Part shown: piece after piece, positions 38,769 through 48,575 of the stretch
How positions within the stretch are numbered: the first letter of the stretch is position 1
How the letters are laid out: every line of letters begins with the position of its first letter
Assembly (NCBI GenBank): GCA_030747595.1
Contig: JASLKK010000010.1
Coordinates: 1-64,000, forward strand
Origin: Acidimicrobiales bacterium
GTDB taxonomy: Bacteria; Actinomycetota; Acidimicrobiia; Acidimicrobiales; MedAcidi-G1
Direction: 5' to 3'
DNA: 64,000 nucleotides
Notes under the pieces: generated by a model
Seen by the model: the letters and a program-made list of their open reading frames with translations, nothing else
What the model was told of the DNA's origin: nothing
The model's database searches: none
Position numbers and translations under genes: made by a program

Positions 38769-41263
38769 CGGCGACCCACCCGGACTTCGGTGACCGGCGC
38801 CAAGGCATCGATCAGGGCGTTGACGTCCATGTCGGGCTGGTTGGCCCTCAGGTGCACGGTCCCCCGGGCCACACCGGCATCGGCGGCCACCACCACCTGG
38901 ATGGTGCCTTGGGCGCTGATGAGGTCCACGACCTCACCCTCGTCAATCCCGTTGCGGGCCAGGTCTGTCGGCTCAATGCCGGCACGCGTCCCCGGGGCCA
39001 GACCGGCCAATGACGGGCTGTGGGCCACCAGGACCCCGGCGTCGTACATGCACCGGTCGACCACCAGGCGGAGGCCGTAGCCGTCGCGTCCCGGAACGCC
39101 GGTCGGTTCGGGCCGGTCCAGACCCAGCGAACCCTCGATCAGGATCCCCTCGCGGGTCGCCTCGGCGAGGGCCTCGGGTGTGAGCGCGGAGTGAAGCGGC
39201 GACACGGTGACCAGTTCGGCCAGCACGTCGTCCACTGACTCGAAGCCCAGGTCACCACCCAGACGCTCGGCGAGATCCACGGCGATCGCCCAGTCAGGTC
39301 GGGACGTTCCAGGTGAGGTCACCTTGCGGGCCACCACGCTTACCCGGCCCTCCAGGTTGGTAAAGGTTCCGTCGAGTTCGGTGGAGGCCACGGCGGGGAG
39401 GACCACGTCGGCCCGGGCCACGGTCTCGGTGCCGAACAGGTCGATGGCCACCACGGTTCTCGCCCCGGCCAGGGCCTGCTCGACGAGTTGGCGGTCGGGC
39501 ACATCGGCCAGCAGATCGGCCCCCAGCAAGACGAGGACGTCAATGTCTCCAGCGGCCGCCGCAGTGAGAATCCCCAGCGCGTCATGGCCGGCGGCCGTCG
39601 GTACGGTCGGCCACGCATCGGCGACCCGTCCGGCATCGGCCAGCGATGCGCGACCTGGAAGGAGCCCGGGAGCCAGACCCATGTCCATGGCGCCGTGGAC
39701 GTTGCCGCGACGGAGAAGCGAGAGGAATGTGGCCTCAGGCAGATGGTCGTGGAGGGCCAGTGCACCGTCCACTACCGGGCCGGCTGACTCGGCCAGCGAG
39801 GGTCGGCCCAGCAGCACCGTGACCGGCGAACCGTCAGCCACCGCGGCGGCCAGGGTGGCTCCGGCAGCGGCCAACTGGTCGACCGGGATGCCGCCGACAC
39901 CGACCGGTGATCTGGAGCCGAACATGGCGGCCACCACGCCAGCCGCATCACCTGGGGTAACTCGCAGCGAATGGGCGGCGTGAGGGCTCAGCCCGGTACG
40001 TCGCGGCGTGAGTTCAATCAGGGTGGCCCCGTCGTGGACCACGGCGTGTCGGAGTCGCAGAAACAGCGCCCCGAGTTCCTCCTTGGGGTCGGGACCCAGG
40101 AGCACGATCGTTCCGCCGGGCGTGCAGGCCCGGTCGATGGTGGCCCGCGGCAAGCCGAGGACGACCTCCGCGGGCAGACCATCGGCCAACTGGGCGTCCA
40201 CGTGGTCGGTGCCCAGCACGCCCTTGGCCAGCTTGACCCACGCGTACTGCGACTCGTTGGTCATCCGGGCGCCGCCCAACACGGCGATCCGATCAGCCGG
40301 TGCGGCCGACAAGGCCGACGCAGCGACGCCGAGCGCCTCGCCCCACGGCGCAGCGACCAGCGAGTCGCCCTCGGCCGTCCGGTTGCCCAGGGCGTCGCCC
40401 CGCAGCATCGGTGAGGCCAGGCGGTCCTCGTGGTCGTAGGCCTCGAAGACGAACCGTTCCTTGTCCGAGAGCCAGCCCCAGTTGACGGCGTCGGCGTCGA
40501 CACCCTGGAACCGGAGCACCCGGTCGCTCGAGGACTGCACGGTGATGCGACTGCCCACGCTGTCCAGCGTGCTGGTCGACTCGACCTCCTCGAGATCCCA
40601 CGGGCGGGCCTTGAAACGGTACGGAGTAGCGGTCAACGCGCCCACCGGGCAGACCTGCACGGTGTTACCGCTGAAGTACGAGGAGAAGGGCTGTTCGGGG
40701 AAGGTGTTGATCTGGGTCTGGCCGCCCCGGTCCATGAAGTGGATGAGTTGATCGCCGGCCACCTCGCCGGCGAACCTGGTGCAGCGGTCGCACAGGATGC
40801 AGCGTTCCCGGTCCAGGTAGACGTTGGAGTTGACGGGGATCGGCTTCTCGAAGTGCCGCTTCTCCTCGACGAATCGGCTCTCGCCTGGTCCGAAAGCCAT
40901 TGTCTGGTCCTGCAGGGGGCACTCGCCGCCCTTATCGCAGACGGGGCAGTCCAGTGGGTGGTTGACGAGCAGGAACTCCAGCACCCCGTCCTGGGCCTTT
41001 CGGGTGCGGTCCGACTCGGTCTCGACGGACATGCCGGGCGTGCACTCGAGCATGCACGACGGCTGCAGGGCAGGGCCCCGCCCGGTGTCGACCTCGACCA
41101 GGCACATGCGACACATCCCGACCGGCTTCATCCGGCTGTGGTGGCAGAACCGGGGAATGTACGTGCCGGTGCGCTCGCAGGCGTCGATCAGCAATTCACC
41201 CGGGTGGGCGGCCACCGTCTCACCATCGACCTGTATCTCGACGACGGGTGTTTCCCCACTCAT
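38765..41263 (-). CDS. nuoG: Complex I subunit NuoG
   Basis: Large iron-sulfur subunit of the NADH module, 832 residues. Cluster ligands visible are C40, C51, C54 and C70 ([2Fe-2S] N1b), H102, C106, C109 and C115 (N5), and C155, C158, C161 and C205 (N4). The region after CPVGAL, where E. coli and Thermus have the extra N7 cysteines, reads ESTSTLDSVGSRI, so N7 is absent as in mitochondria. The C-terminal molybdopterin-enzyme-like domain is present without an active site. It overlaps nuoF and nuoH by four bases each. The 11-subunit operon has no copy. Confidence 0.96.
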   Translation of the reverse strand: MSGETPVVEIQVDGETVAAHPGELLIDACERTGTYIPRFCHHSRMKPVGMCRMCLVEVDTGRGPALQPSCMLECTPGMSVETESDRTRKAQDGVLEFLLVNHPLDCPVCDKGGECPLQDQTMAFGPGESRFVEEKRHFEKPIPVNSNVYLDRERCILCDRCTRFAGEVAGDQLIHFMDRGGQTQINTFPEQPFSSYFSGNTVQVCPVGALTATPYRFKARPWDLEEVESTSTLDSVGSRITVQSSSDRVLRFQGVDADAVNWGWLSDKERFVFEAYDHEDRLASPMLRGDALGNRTAEGDSLVAAPWGEALGVAASALSAAPADRIAVLGGARMTNESQYAWVKLAKGVLGTDHVDAQLADGLPAEVVLGLPRATIDRACTPGGTIVLLGPDPKEELGALFLRLRHAVVHDGATLIELTPRRTGLSPHAAHSLRVTPGDAAGVVAAMFGSRSPVGVGGIPVDQLAAAGATLAAAVADGSPVTVLLGRPSLAESAGPVVDGALALHDHLPEATFLSLLRRGNVHGAMDMGLAPGLLPGRASLADAGRVADAWPTVPTAAGHDALGILTAAAAGDIDVLVLLGADLLADVPDRQLVEQALAGARTVVAIDLFGTETVARADVVLPAVASTELDGTFTNLEGRVSVVARKVTSPGTSRPDWAIAVDLAERLGGDLGFESVDDVLAELVTVSPLHSALTPEALAEATREGILIEGSLGLDRPEPTGVPGRDGYGLRLVVDRCMYDAGVLVAHSPSLAGLAPGTRAGIEPTDLARNGIDEGEVVDLISAQGTIQVVVAADAGVARGTVHLRANQPDMDVNALIDALAPVTEVRVGRR

Positions 41264-42675
41264 GCGCCAACCTCCCCACCGGGGGCGGCGGCCGACACTG
41301 GGATGCCGTCGCTTCGGGTGATGCGGGCCTCAAACTCGTGGCGGAATCGCCGGATGGTCGAGGTGATGGGCGCCACCGACGACGGACCCAACGGACAGAT
41401 GGTGGTCTGGCGGGGCGGGAACGGCACGGCTTCAAGCCCCTCGTCGGCATGGGCGGCCACCGGATACGGCCCGGGGCTGATGTTGTCGCCCACGTCGAGC
41501 AGCAGATCGATGTCGGACGGTCGGCCATGCCCGTCGAGGATGCGAGCCAGGATCTTCTCCTCCCAGTTGGTCCCCTCCCGACAGGGCGAGCACTTGCCAC
41601 ATGACTCGCGGGCGAAGAACCGCACCATCCGATGGCAGGCCTTCACGGCGTCGGTGGTCTCGTCCATGACGATGATGGCGCCCGATCCCAGCATTGATCC
41701 GGCGGCGCCCACCTCCTTGGCCTCCAGCGGCAGGTCGAGGTGCTCGGCAAAGAACCAGGGTGCGGATCCACCGCCCGGGATGAACATCTTCAACTCGTGG
41801 CCGTTCCGGATTCCCTGGCAGAACGCCTCGCCGTAGAACAGGTCGCGGAACGTGGTGACGCCCTGCTCGACCTCGTAGACACCGGGCCGGTTCACGTGTC
41901 CCGAAACGGTGAACAGGCGGGTACCGGGCGAGGTCTCCGACCCCATCTTCCGGTAGGCGACAGCGCCGTGGGACATGATCCACGGCACGTTGGCTAGCGT
42001 CTCCACGTTGTTGACGATGGTCGGCTGGCCGTAGAGCCCGATGGCCGCCGGAAAGTACGGCGGCTTGAGGCGGGGCATGCCCCGGTTGCCCTCGAGGCTC
42101 TCGATGAGCGCCGTTTCCTCGCCCACGATGTAGGCGCCGGCACCCCAGTGGAGGGTGATGTCTACCGACAGGTCGGTGCCCAGGACGTTTCGGCCCACGT
42201 AGCCCGCGGCATAGGCCTCGTTGAGTGCCGTGGCGATTCGCTCCTGGGCCAGGGCCATCTCGCCCCGGACGTACAGGAAGCACTGCGACAACCCGAGGGC
42301 GTAACAGGCGATCAGGCAGCCCTCGATGAGTTGATGCGGATCGCGCTCCATCAGCAGGCGGTCCTTGTAGGTGCCGGGCTCGCTCTCGTCGCCGTTCACG
42401 ACCAGGTACCGGGGCCACACGCCCTCGGGGCAGAAGCCCCACTTGACGCCGGCCGGGAATCCGGCACCACCACGGCCCAGCAGGGTGGCCTCGCGGACCT
42501 GGGCGTGCACGACGTCGGGGGTCATGGTCAGCGCGGCCCGGAGGCCCTCGTAGCCCCCGGTGGCCAGGGAGCGTTCCAGGGTGAAGGAATCCTCGTGAGG
42601 GAAGCGGGAGGTCACGACCTTCGGCCCGTCGTTGTCGACGTAGCCAGCGGCATGGGGGACGTAGGCGCCGGTCAC
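41260..42675 (-). CDS. nuoF: Complex I subunit NuoF (NADH-binding)
   Basis: Flavin subunit that oxidises NADH with FMN and passes electrons to cluster N3. FMN and NADH regions are LLGRGGAGFPAGVKWGF and GAGAYIVGEETALIESLEG. The N3 ligands are in ESCGKCSPCREGTNW with a later Cys in TICPLGPSS. I choose the GTG at 42673-42675 (471 residues): it overlaps the nuoE stop by four bases and has AGAGGAGG five bases upstream. It is the only NuoF in the window. Confidence 0.96.
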   Translation of the reverse strand: MTGAYVPHAAGYVDNDGPKVVTSRFPHEDSFTLERSLATGGYEGLRAALTMTPDVVHAQVREATLLGRGGAGFPAGVKWGFCPEGVWPRYLVVNGDESEPGTYKDRLLMERDPHQLIEGCLIACYALGLSQCFLYVRGEMALAQERIATALNEAYAAGYVGRNVLGTDLSVDITLHWGAGAYIVGEETALIESLEGNRGMPRLKPPYFPAAIGLYGQPTIVNNVETLANVPWIMSHGAVAYRKMGSETSPGTRLFTVSGHVNRPGVYEVEQGVTTFRDLFYGEAFCQGIRNGHELKMFIPGGGSAPWFFAEHLDLPLEAKEVGAAGSMLGSGAIIVMDETTDAVKACHRMVRFFARESCGKCSPCREGTNWEEKILARILDGHGRPSDIDLLLDVGDNISPGPYPVAAHADEGLEAVPFPPRQTTICPLGPSSVAPITSTIRRFRHEFEARITRSDGIPVSAAAPGGEVGA

Positions 42676-43319
42676 GATGCCTCCTCTTCTACCGCAGGCA
42701 TCCATGCGGGTGACCCGGTGACGTCCTCGGGGGGTACCACGCCGGCCCGACGATCATCCGGCACGTGCTGTCGTACCCGACCGAGGGTTCCGTGGTCGGG
42801 GATGTCACCGCCGTCGCCCGCTGCGCCGCGGACCAGTGGGCTACGTCCGGCCCGGAGGTCGGCCACCACCTCATCGAAGGTTTCGGTGTCGGCCCGGTGG
42901 AAGTAGCGGTAGTTCACGGTGAAGCAGGGCGCCTCGGTGCAGGCTGCCACGCACTCCACGTCCTCGACGGTGAACAGGCCGTCGTCGGTGGTGCCACCGG
43001 CCCGGACCCCGAGCGTCGACTCGGCGTGCTCTAGGAGTTCCTCGCCACCCAGTAGTTGGCAGGACACGTTGGTGCATACGTTGACCACATACCGGCCCAC
43101 CGGATGGAACTTGAACATTTCGTAGAAGCTGCCGGTGCCCAGCACCTCGGCGGCCGTGGTCCCGGTCATGGCGGCGATCTCGACCATGGCCTCGGGCATT
43201 ACCCATCCCTCCTGCTCCTGGGCTAGATGGAGTAGTGGGATGACCGCCGACTTCGGCTTCGGGTACCGGGTCAGGATCTCGCGGGCGATCCGCTCGTTCG
43301 ATGGGTCGAACCAGCTCAC
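42672..43319 (-). CDS. nuoE: Complex I subunit NuoE
   Basis: Thioredoxin-like [2Fe-2S] subunit (cluster N1a) of the NADH module. The four ligands are in CTNVSC and CVAACTEAPC. The GTG at 43317-43319 overlaps nuoD by four bases and gives MSWFDPSNERIAREILTRYP, a good family start. At 215 residues it is longer than the usual 160-170 owing to a C-terminal extension. Confidence 0.95.
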   Translation of the reverse strand: MSWFDPSNERIAREILTRYPKPKSAVIPLLHLAQEQEGWVMPEAMVEIAAMTGTTAAEVLGTGSFYEMFKFHPVGRYVVNVCTNVSCQLLGGEELLEHAESTLGVRAGGTTDDGLFTVEDVECVAACTEAPCFTVNYRYFHRADTETFDEVVADLRAGRSPLVRGAAGDGGDIPDHGTLGRVRQHVPDDRRAGVVPPEDVTGSPAWMPAVEEEAS

Positions 43320-44719
43320 CGGTCGACCTCCCCCATGATGGGGTCCACCGACGACACGACAGCCACGCCGTCGGCGATCAGACCACCCTCCATGAGGTGC
43401 GGCAGGGTCTGTAGGTTCACGAAGCTGGGACCACGGATGTGCATCCGGTAGGGCTTCGGACCCCCGTCCGACACCAGGTAACAACCGAGTTCACCACGGG
43501 GCGACTCCACGGCGGCGTACGTCTCACCCTCTGGCACGTGGAAGCCCTCGGTGAAGATCTTGAAGTGGTGGATGAGGGCTTCCATCGACTCGTCAATGCG
43601 GGCACGCGGCGGCGGGGTGACCTTCTTGTCTTGGGTCCGGTAGTCGCCTTCGGGGATCAGGTCGATGATCTGCTCGACGATTCGCAGCGACTCCCGGATC
43701 TCGTTGAGGCGGATGGCGTAGCGGTCGAACGAGTCGCCGTGGGTACCCACGATTACGTCGAACTCCACCTCGTCGTAGGCCAGATAGGGCTGGTCGCGGC
43801 GCAGGTCCCAGGCGTAGCCGGTTGACCGCAGGATGGGACCGGTGGCCGACAGGGCGAGCGCTTCGGCAGGGGTCATGACGCCCACGCCCTGGAGCCGCTC
43901 GCGAAAGATGGGTTGCCCGGTGAGCAGGGTGTCGTACTCGTCGAGTCGGGGTGGGATCAGGTCGAGCAGCCGCCGAAGGTCGTCCTGCCACCCGTCGGGG
44001 AGGTCGGCGGCGACCCCTCCGGGCCGGATGTAGTTGTGGTTCATCCGCAGGCCGGTGACCTTTTCGAAGAAGCGGAGCACCTCTTCGCGCTCGCGCCAGC
44101 CATAGATCATCATCGACACGGCGCCTAGGTCCATGCCGTTGGTGGCCTGGAACAGGAGGTGTGAGGCGACCCGATTTAGCTCGCACATGAGCATCCGGAT
44201 CCAGGTGGCCCGCGGCGGCACGTCGATGCCCAGGAGTTGCTCAACGGCCAGGGAGAAGGCCAGTTCGGAGAACAGTGGGGCGGCGTAGTCCATCCGGGTG
44301 ACGTTGGTCGGGCCCTGGAGGTAGGTGAGGTCCTCGGCGGTCTTTTCCATACCGGTGTGGAGGTAGCCGATGATCGGCTTGGTCCGCAGGATCGTCTCTC
44401 CCTCCATCTCCAACATGAGACGGAGCACTCCGTGGGTGGACGGGTGCGACGGGCCCATGTTGAGGATCATCCGCTGGTCTGCAGCATCGCCGGTGGGCGG
44501 ATCGTCGGGATCGCCAGCCAGGACGGCGGCCTCGGCCTCGCTCAGGCGAAGTACGGCACTCGTGTCGTCACGGCGCAAGACGCGCTCGTACGAGCCCAGG
44601 TCCAGATCGGAGCCCTCGACACCGGGGCCGTCAAGGGCGCCGTCGAGAGAACCGTCGACGGGCTCGTCGGTCGGAGGACCTGTCGGAGGACCTGTCGGAG
44701 GACTGATCATGTCCGTCAT
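43316..44719 (-). CDS. nuoD: Complex I subunit NuoD (14-subunit complex)
   Basis: The 49-kDa-type quinone-binding subunit, 467 residues. The family core starts near residue 84 with MILNMGPSHPSTHGVLR (quinone histidines H92 and H96). In GYLHTGMEKTAED residue T122 stands where bovine Arg85 is, as in Thermus, and Y145 in TRMDY is the quinone tyrosine. About 83 N-terminal residues form a Pro/Gly/Asp-rich extension with the repeat PPTGPPTGPPT. The ATG at 44717-44719 overlaps nuoC by four bases. Confidence 0.95.
   Translation of the reverse strand: MTDMISPPTGPPTGPPTDEPVDGSLDGALDGPGVEGSDLDLGSYERVLRRDDTSAVLRLSEAEAAVLAGDPDDPPTGDAADQRMILNMGPSHPSTHGVLRLMLEMEGETILRTKPIIGYLHTGMEKTAEDLTYLQGPTNVTRMDYAAPLFSELAFSLAVEQLLGIDVPPRATWIRMLMCELNRVASHLLFQATNGMDLGAVSMMIYGWREREEVLRFFEKVTGLRMNHNYIRPGGVAADLPDGWQDDLRRLLDLIPPRLDEYDTLLTGQPIFRERLQGVGVMTPAEALALSATGPILRSTGYAWDLRRDQPYLAYDEVEFDVIVGTHGDSFDRYAIRLNEIRESLRIVEQIIDLIPEGDYRTQDKKVTPPPRARIDESMEALIHHFKIFTEGFHVPEGETYAAVESPRGELGCYLVSDGGPKPYRMHIRGPSFVNLQTLPHLMEGGLIADGVAVVSSVDPIMGEVDR
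44671..44703. repeat. 12-bp tandem repeat at the 5' end of nuoD
   Basis: About 2.7 copies of TCGGAGGACCTG, giving PPTG repeats in the N-terminal extension of the minus-strand NuoD. Confidence 0.8.
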
Positions 44720-45219
44720 CGGGCGGCCGGGGCGTCCTTGAACTGGACCGGAATCCGGCCAATGGCCACGTCGCGACGGAGCGGGTGACCCTCCCAGTCC
44801 TCGGGCATCAGGATCCGGGTGTGGTCGGGGTGGCCGGCGAAGGCCACACCGACCAGATCCCAGGCCTCGCGCTCCATGGCCTCGGTCCCCGGGAAGATGT
44901 CGAACAGCGATGGCACCACGGGCTCGGCTTCGGGCACCTGGGCCCGCAAACGAACCCGTCGACCTCTGGTGTGGTCGATGAATGCGGCTACTACCTCGAA
45001 GCGCTCGGGTGTCACGCCCTCGGGCAGGTCGGTGCGACCTGGATGAGCGGAGTAGTCCACGGCGGTGACGTCGATGGCCATGCAGAAGCCGTCGGCTTTC
45101 AGGGCCGAAACAGTGTCCAGCCACTGGTCGACGGTCGGGTGCAACACGACCTGCCCGGTGGCCTCGACCACCTGCACGCCGTGGAGCAGGGACTCGTCGC
45201 TCACCTCGGGCTCGCTCAT
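44716..45219 (-). CDS. nuoC: Complex I subunit NuoC (14-subunit complex)
   Basis: The 30-kDa-type subunit, 167 residues. The conserved core is [20 protein letters not shown] followed by [13 protein letters not shown]. It is shorter and more standard than the other NuoC. It overlaps nuoB and nuoD by four bases each. Confidence 0.94.
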   Translation of the reverse strand: MSEPEVSDESLLHGVQVVEATGQVVLHPTVDQWLDTVSALKADGFCMAIDVTAVDYSAHPGRTDLPEGVTPERFEVVAAFIDHTRGRRVRLRAQVPEAEPVVPSLFDIFPGTEAMEREAWDLVGVAFAGHPDHTRILMPEDWEGHPLRRDVAIGRIPVQFKDAPAAR

Positions 45220-45824
45220 CGGGTGCCCAGTTCCACGGCCTGGACGGTCTCGACGGGAGCGGCACGCACGTCGACCTCGATGGCCGCGCCACCGTCATTG
45301 GCCTCGCGGCGGCGTGTCAGTTCGCCGCTCTGGATGTTGTCGTGCAGCGTCAGGATGGCGTGCATCAGGGTCTCGGGGCCGGGCGGGCAACCGGGGGCGT
45401 AGACATCGACCGGCACGACCTGATCGACGCCCTGGACAATGGCGTAGTTGTTGAACATTCCGCCGCTCGACGCGCACACGCCCATGGAAATGACCCACTT
45501 GGGCTCCATCATCTGGTCGTAGATCTGGCGCAGGATGGGAGCCATCTTCTGGGACACCCGGCCGGCCACGATCATCAGGTCGGCCTGACGTGGCGAGGCC
45601 CGGAAGACCTCCATGCCGTAGCGGGCCAGGTCGTAGTGAGCGGCACCGGTGGCCATCATCTCAATGGCGCAGCACGCCAGGCCGAACGTCGCCGGCCAGC
45701 AACTTCGGGCCCGCGACCACTTCACGAGATCCTCGACCTTGGCCGTGACGAAGTTGTGCTCGAGGCCCTCGAGGCCGTGGGACATCACGTCTGAGGTCTC
45801 GCCGAGTCCGGGAAGGTGCACCAT
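45216..45824 (-). CDS. nuoB: Complex I subunit NuoB (14-subunit complex)
   Basis: Cluster N2 subunit, 202 residues. The N2 cysteines are in [19 protein letters not shown] and [10 protein letters not shown]. The ATG at 45822-45824 overlaps the nuoA stop by one base; the frame remains open further upstream, but that part lies inside nuoA. The C-terminal 40 residues extend past the usual end. Confidence 0.95.
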   Translation of the reverse strand: MVHLPGLGETSDVMSHGLEGLEHNFVTAKVEDLVKWSRARSCWPATFGLACCAIEMMATGAAHYDLARYGMEVFRASPRQADLMIVAGRVSQKMAPILRQIYDQMMEPKWVISMGVCASSGGMFNNYAIVQGVDQVVPVDVYAPGCPPGPETLMHAILTLHDNIQSGELTRRREANDGGAAIEVDVRAAPVETVQAVELGTR

Positions 45825-46309
45825 CAGGCGTCCCGATCCCGTCCCTCGAGCCCCACTTCGCGAACCCCGGCCCGCCGAACGGTGGACGACGAGGTGCGGT
45901 GCGGTGACACGGCGTGCCGGACCCGACGTACCGGACCCCACTCAAGGGCCCCGTTGCCGATCAGGTACACGAACGACTCGAATACCGCCGCCGAGAAGAT
46001 GAGGACGGCCACCAGACCGAACAGGCCGAGACCGTCATGGGCAATGGCCCACGGGTAGAAGAAGATGATCTCGATATCAAAGACGATGAAGATCATCGCC
46101 ACGAGGAAGAACCGGACGGGGAACCGCTCGGGCGTCTCACGTCCCGGGATGATCCCGCACTCGTAGGGCGCGGCCTTGCGGTCATTCGGGCTTCGGGGGG
46201 CGAGCAGGCGCGAGGCGACGAAGCTGAGGGCGGCGAACAGGAACGCCAGGATCAGGAGGACGATGATGGGGAGGTACTGGCCGAGCACGTCACTCGTCCC
46301 CAGTTCCAC
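45824..46309 (-). CDS. nuoA: Complex I subunit NuoA (14-subunit complex)
   Basis: Three-span subunit, 161 residues, with [20 protein letters not shown] (shortened family loop) and [13 protein letters not shown]. The C-terminal 35-40 residues are a basic, Arg-rich extension. The GTG start at 46307-46309 lies 26 bases after the preceding gene, leaving no room for a separate promoter. The 14-subunit complex I is therefore probably transcribed with the bc-complex genes upstream. Confidence 0.93.
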   Translation of the reverse strand: MELGTSDVLGQYLPIIVLLILAFLFAALSFVASRLLAPRSPNDRKAAPYECGIIPGRETPERFPVRFFLVAMIFIVFDIEIIFFYPWAIAHDGLGLFGLVAVLIFSAAVFESFVYLIGNGALEWGPVRRVRHAVSPHRTSSSTVRRAGVREVGLEGRDRDA

Positions 46310-46335
46310 CCACGACCACGGGATTGATCACGAGG

Positions 46336-47346
46336 TCAGGCGCTGCTGGTCTCGAACTCCCTGCGCCGCTCCATGAGCTCCTTGTCACGCACGTGGAGCC
46401 AGTAGCAGAGGGCCAGGAAGACCAGCAACGAACCGATGGTGACCAGTGCAGGTCGCAGGCGAACCCATCCGAGATCACGGATCATCACCACCGACACGAC
46501 GGGCTCACCGGGGTCGACAACCGGACGGGGCGGGGCCACGCCGGCAGGGACCTCTTGGAATAGCACCCCCTGTAACTGCACCACCGTGTAGCGGGTCGGG
46601 TGGGTGAGTCGGGCCGAGTTGGTGATCCAATGGCTGATCCGGTCCCAACGGTTTGGATCATCGGTCAACGAGGGCTTGCCACCCATGGTGTAGGCATCGA
46701 GCAACTTGTAGTCGGCCGAACTAGCAAACCCGAGATCGGGATGGGCGAGCACGTCAGCGGCCGCCTGAGCCTGCGCGTCGCCGGCCTCGGTGGTGGCCAA
46801 GAGGCGCCATGGACCAACGGCGCGGAGACCCGCGGCATCGGTCACGTTGCGGGCCACGGCAGCAAGCTCCGACCGAGTGATGGTCTCGTTTCGCAACTGG
46901 CGGTCGGCTCGAAGGGCATTGAGTGCCTCGGCCTCCAGGTCCGGGTTGTCGGTCGCGTTGGGGAGCGTGTCGAACTCCGCAATCGCCACGGCGTCGCCAG
47001 AGGCCACGACCAGTTCGTAGGCCGACGGGATCTCGTCCGGATTGGGCAACTCACGGGCGTACGACAGGCCACTGGCCCGAAGGTCCCCGACGTTGATGTC
47101 CACGGTCTTCCAGCTCGGGGCGTCACCCTTCCAGCCAGAGCCGTACATCCACCAGGCGCTGCCCAGGATGACCATCCAGCCCATGAGTGCGGCGGCGGCC
47201 ATCAGGGTGGCCAGCCGGACACCCGAATTGGTGGCGATGACCAGCCAGACCGATCCCATGAGGACAACGAAGCCGGTGGCGACGACCAGGATGCCTCGGA
47301 TCTCGGGGTCCCATGCCAGGCCGGCCAGCGTGACGAGGCTGTCCAT
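46336..47346 (-). CDS. Conserved-looking membrane protein of unknown function between bc complex and complex I
   Basis: I do not recognise this family. The 336-residue protein has two N-terminal spans (about residues 18-38 and 45-66) and one C-terminal span (about 299-318). A soluble domain of some 230 residues between them would lie outside the membrane on one side. It contains no cysteine pairs or haem motifs. Its start overlaps the stop of the di-haem cytochrome c gene by one base (TGATG), and it is followed by nuoA. Co-translation suggests a structural or assembly partner of the bc complex (inference). Confidence 0.75.
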   Translation of the reverse strand: MDSLVTLAGLAWDPEIRGILVVATGFVVLMGSVWLVIATNSGVRLATLMAAAALMGWMVILGSAWWMYGSGWKGDAPSWKTVDINVGDLRASGLSYARELPNPDEIPSAYELVVASGDAVAIAEFDTLPNATDNPDLEAEALNALRADRQLRNETITRSELAAVARNVTDAAGLRAVGPWRLLATTEAGDAQAQAAADVLAHPDLGFASSADYKLLDAYTMGGKPSLTDDPNRWDRISHWITNSARLTHPTRYTVVQLQGVLFQEVPAGVAPPRPVVDPGEPVVSVVMIRDLGWVRLRPALVTIGSLLVFLALCYWLHVRDKELMERRREFETSSA

Positions 47347-48542
47347 CAGAGGCTCCTCTCATACGCCACGATGGCGGCGATCTGCTCCGGGGTGAGGATG
47401 CGGGACCGCACGACCGTGCCGATCACGTCGAGGTCGTCGGTGCGGCCACCGAAGCCGGGCATGGCGCCGGTGCCGGGACGGGCGTTTCCGTAGCCGGCGC
47501 CAACTTCCGAACCGGTGCGGACAAAGTCCTCGTGCCCACCGGTCGTCGGGAAGTGGGTTTCGATGCCCACGAGAGCCGGCCCAACGTGGCCTGCTCCCGG
47601 TCGGTAGCCGGTGAGCACGCCGGCCTCGGCCAGACGGGGCCACTCGGCCATGAGCTCAGCGGTGGCCTCCTCGCTCGAGGCTCCGTAGGAGAAACCGGGC
47701 GTGTGGCAGCGGGCGCAACTGTTGGCGCCCTGGGCTGCCGGGTTGTTGAAGAGCAACTCGCCGTAGGCGGCGTAGTCGCTGCTGGACGGATCGGCGGCCT
47801 GGGCGAGCCAGGCCTCGATCGCCGCGTCGGTGTCGTCGGCATTGGTCAGACCCGGGTCACGAGCAGTAACGATGCCCCTTGCGCCGACCTGCAGACCGCT
47901 TGTCACCTCGGCGGCCGCCTCCTCGGGCGTCAGCTGGATAGAGCGCAGGTAGACGACGAGTTGATGGACCTGCTGGGAGGTCAGCGGACCGCCGCCGGGT
48001 AGGCCCCATGCGGGCATCGGCGTCCCGGGTCGGCCGTAGTCGAGGATGCGCTTGACCTCGGATTCGTCGAAGCGACTCAGGACCGTGGTGAGCGCCGGGG
48101 CCTTCCACTCGACCTGGGCCACGAAGCCACCGTCGGCGTCGGCAATGGTGAACTGGGCCACGCCACCCACGCCTCCGGGGCCGTGGCAACTCACGCACGC
48201 CTCTTCGAAGGTCCGTGCTCCACGTCCCTCGAACCGCTTGACCCAGCCGTAGGCCGCGTTGTCCTGGCGGGCCGGCTCCATGAGCCAGTAGATGGGGAGG
48301 ATCAGGGAGACCACGGTGAGCAGGACCAGCGACCAGGCCAGATTGCGGTCCAGGAACCGGGTCTCGAGCTCATCGTCGTCGGCGTGGCGCACCCGGTTGG
48401 GAGCCAAGTCGATCTCGGACCCGACCTCCCGCTTGCCGATGCGAAAACTGAACAACAGGTAGACGAACATGCCCACCAAGACGACAGACGCGAGGACCCA
48501 GCCGATGGTCCTTTGTGTGCTTGCGAGGAGAAGTGTGCTCAT
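47346..48542 (-). CDS. Membrane-anchored di-haem cytochrome c of the bc complex
   Basis: A 398-residue protein with two N-terminal spans (about residues 12-32 and 70-88) and two class I cytochrome c domains. Haem-binding motifs are CVSCH (116-120) and CARCH (276-280). Axial methionine candidates are in GTPMPAWG and GAMPGFGG. It plays the part of QcrC or cytochrome c1/f: it would take electrons from the Rieske protein and pass them to an oxidase or the soluble carrier. It lies 33 bases downstream of the Rieske gene. Confidence 0.9.
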   Translation of the reverse strand: MSTLLLASTQRTIGWVLASVVLVGMFVYLLFSFRIGKREVGSEIDLAPNRVRHADDDELETRFLDRNLAWSLVLLTVVSLILPIYWLMEPARQDNAAYGWVKRFEGRGARTFEEACVSCHGPGGVGGVAQFTIADADGGFVAQVEWKAPALTTVLSRFDESEVKRILDYGRPGTPMPAWGLPGGGPLTSQQVHQLVVYLRSIQLTPEEAAAEVTSGLQVGARGIVTARDPGLTNADDTDAAIEAWLAQAADPSSSDYAAYGELLFNNPAAQGANSCARCHTPGFSYGASSEEATAELMAEWPRLAEAGVLTGYRPGAGHVGPALVGIETHFPTTGGHEDFVRTGSEVGAGYGNARPGTGAMPGFGGRTDDLDVIGTVVRSRILTPEQIAAIVAYERSL

Positions 48543-48575
48543 CGGTGTCTCTGCGATCTCGTGCGTCTCGACGGA

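Noticed and set aside
40430-41836. 468-codon open frame on the plus strand opposite nuoG and nuoF
   Set aside because: It runs antisense to two well-conserved genes and has no recognisable domain or ribosome binding site; typical of high-G+C codon bias.
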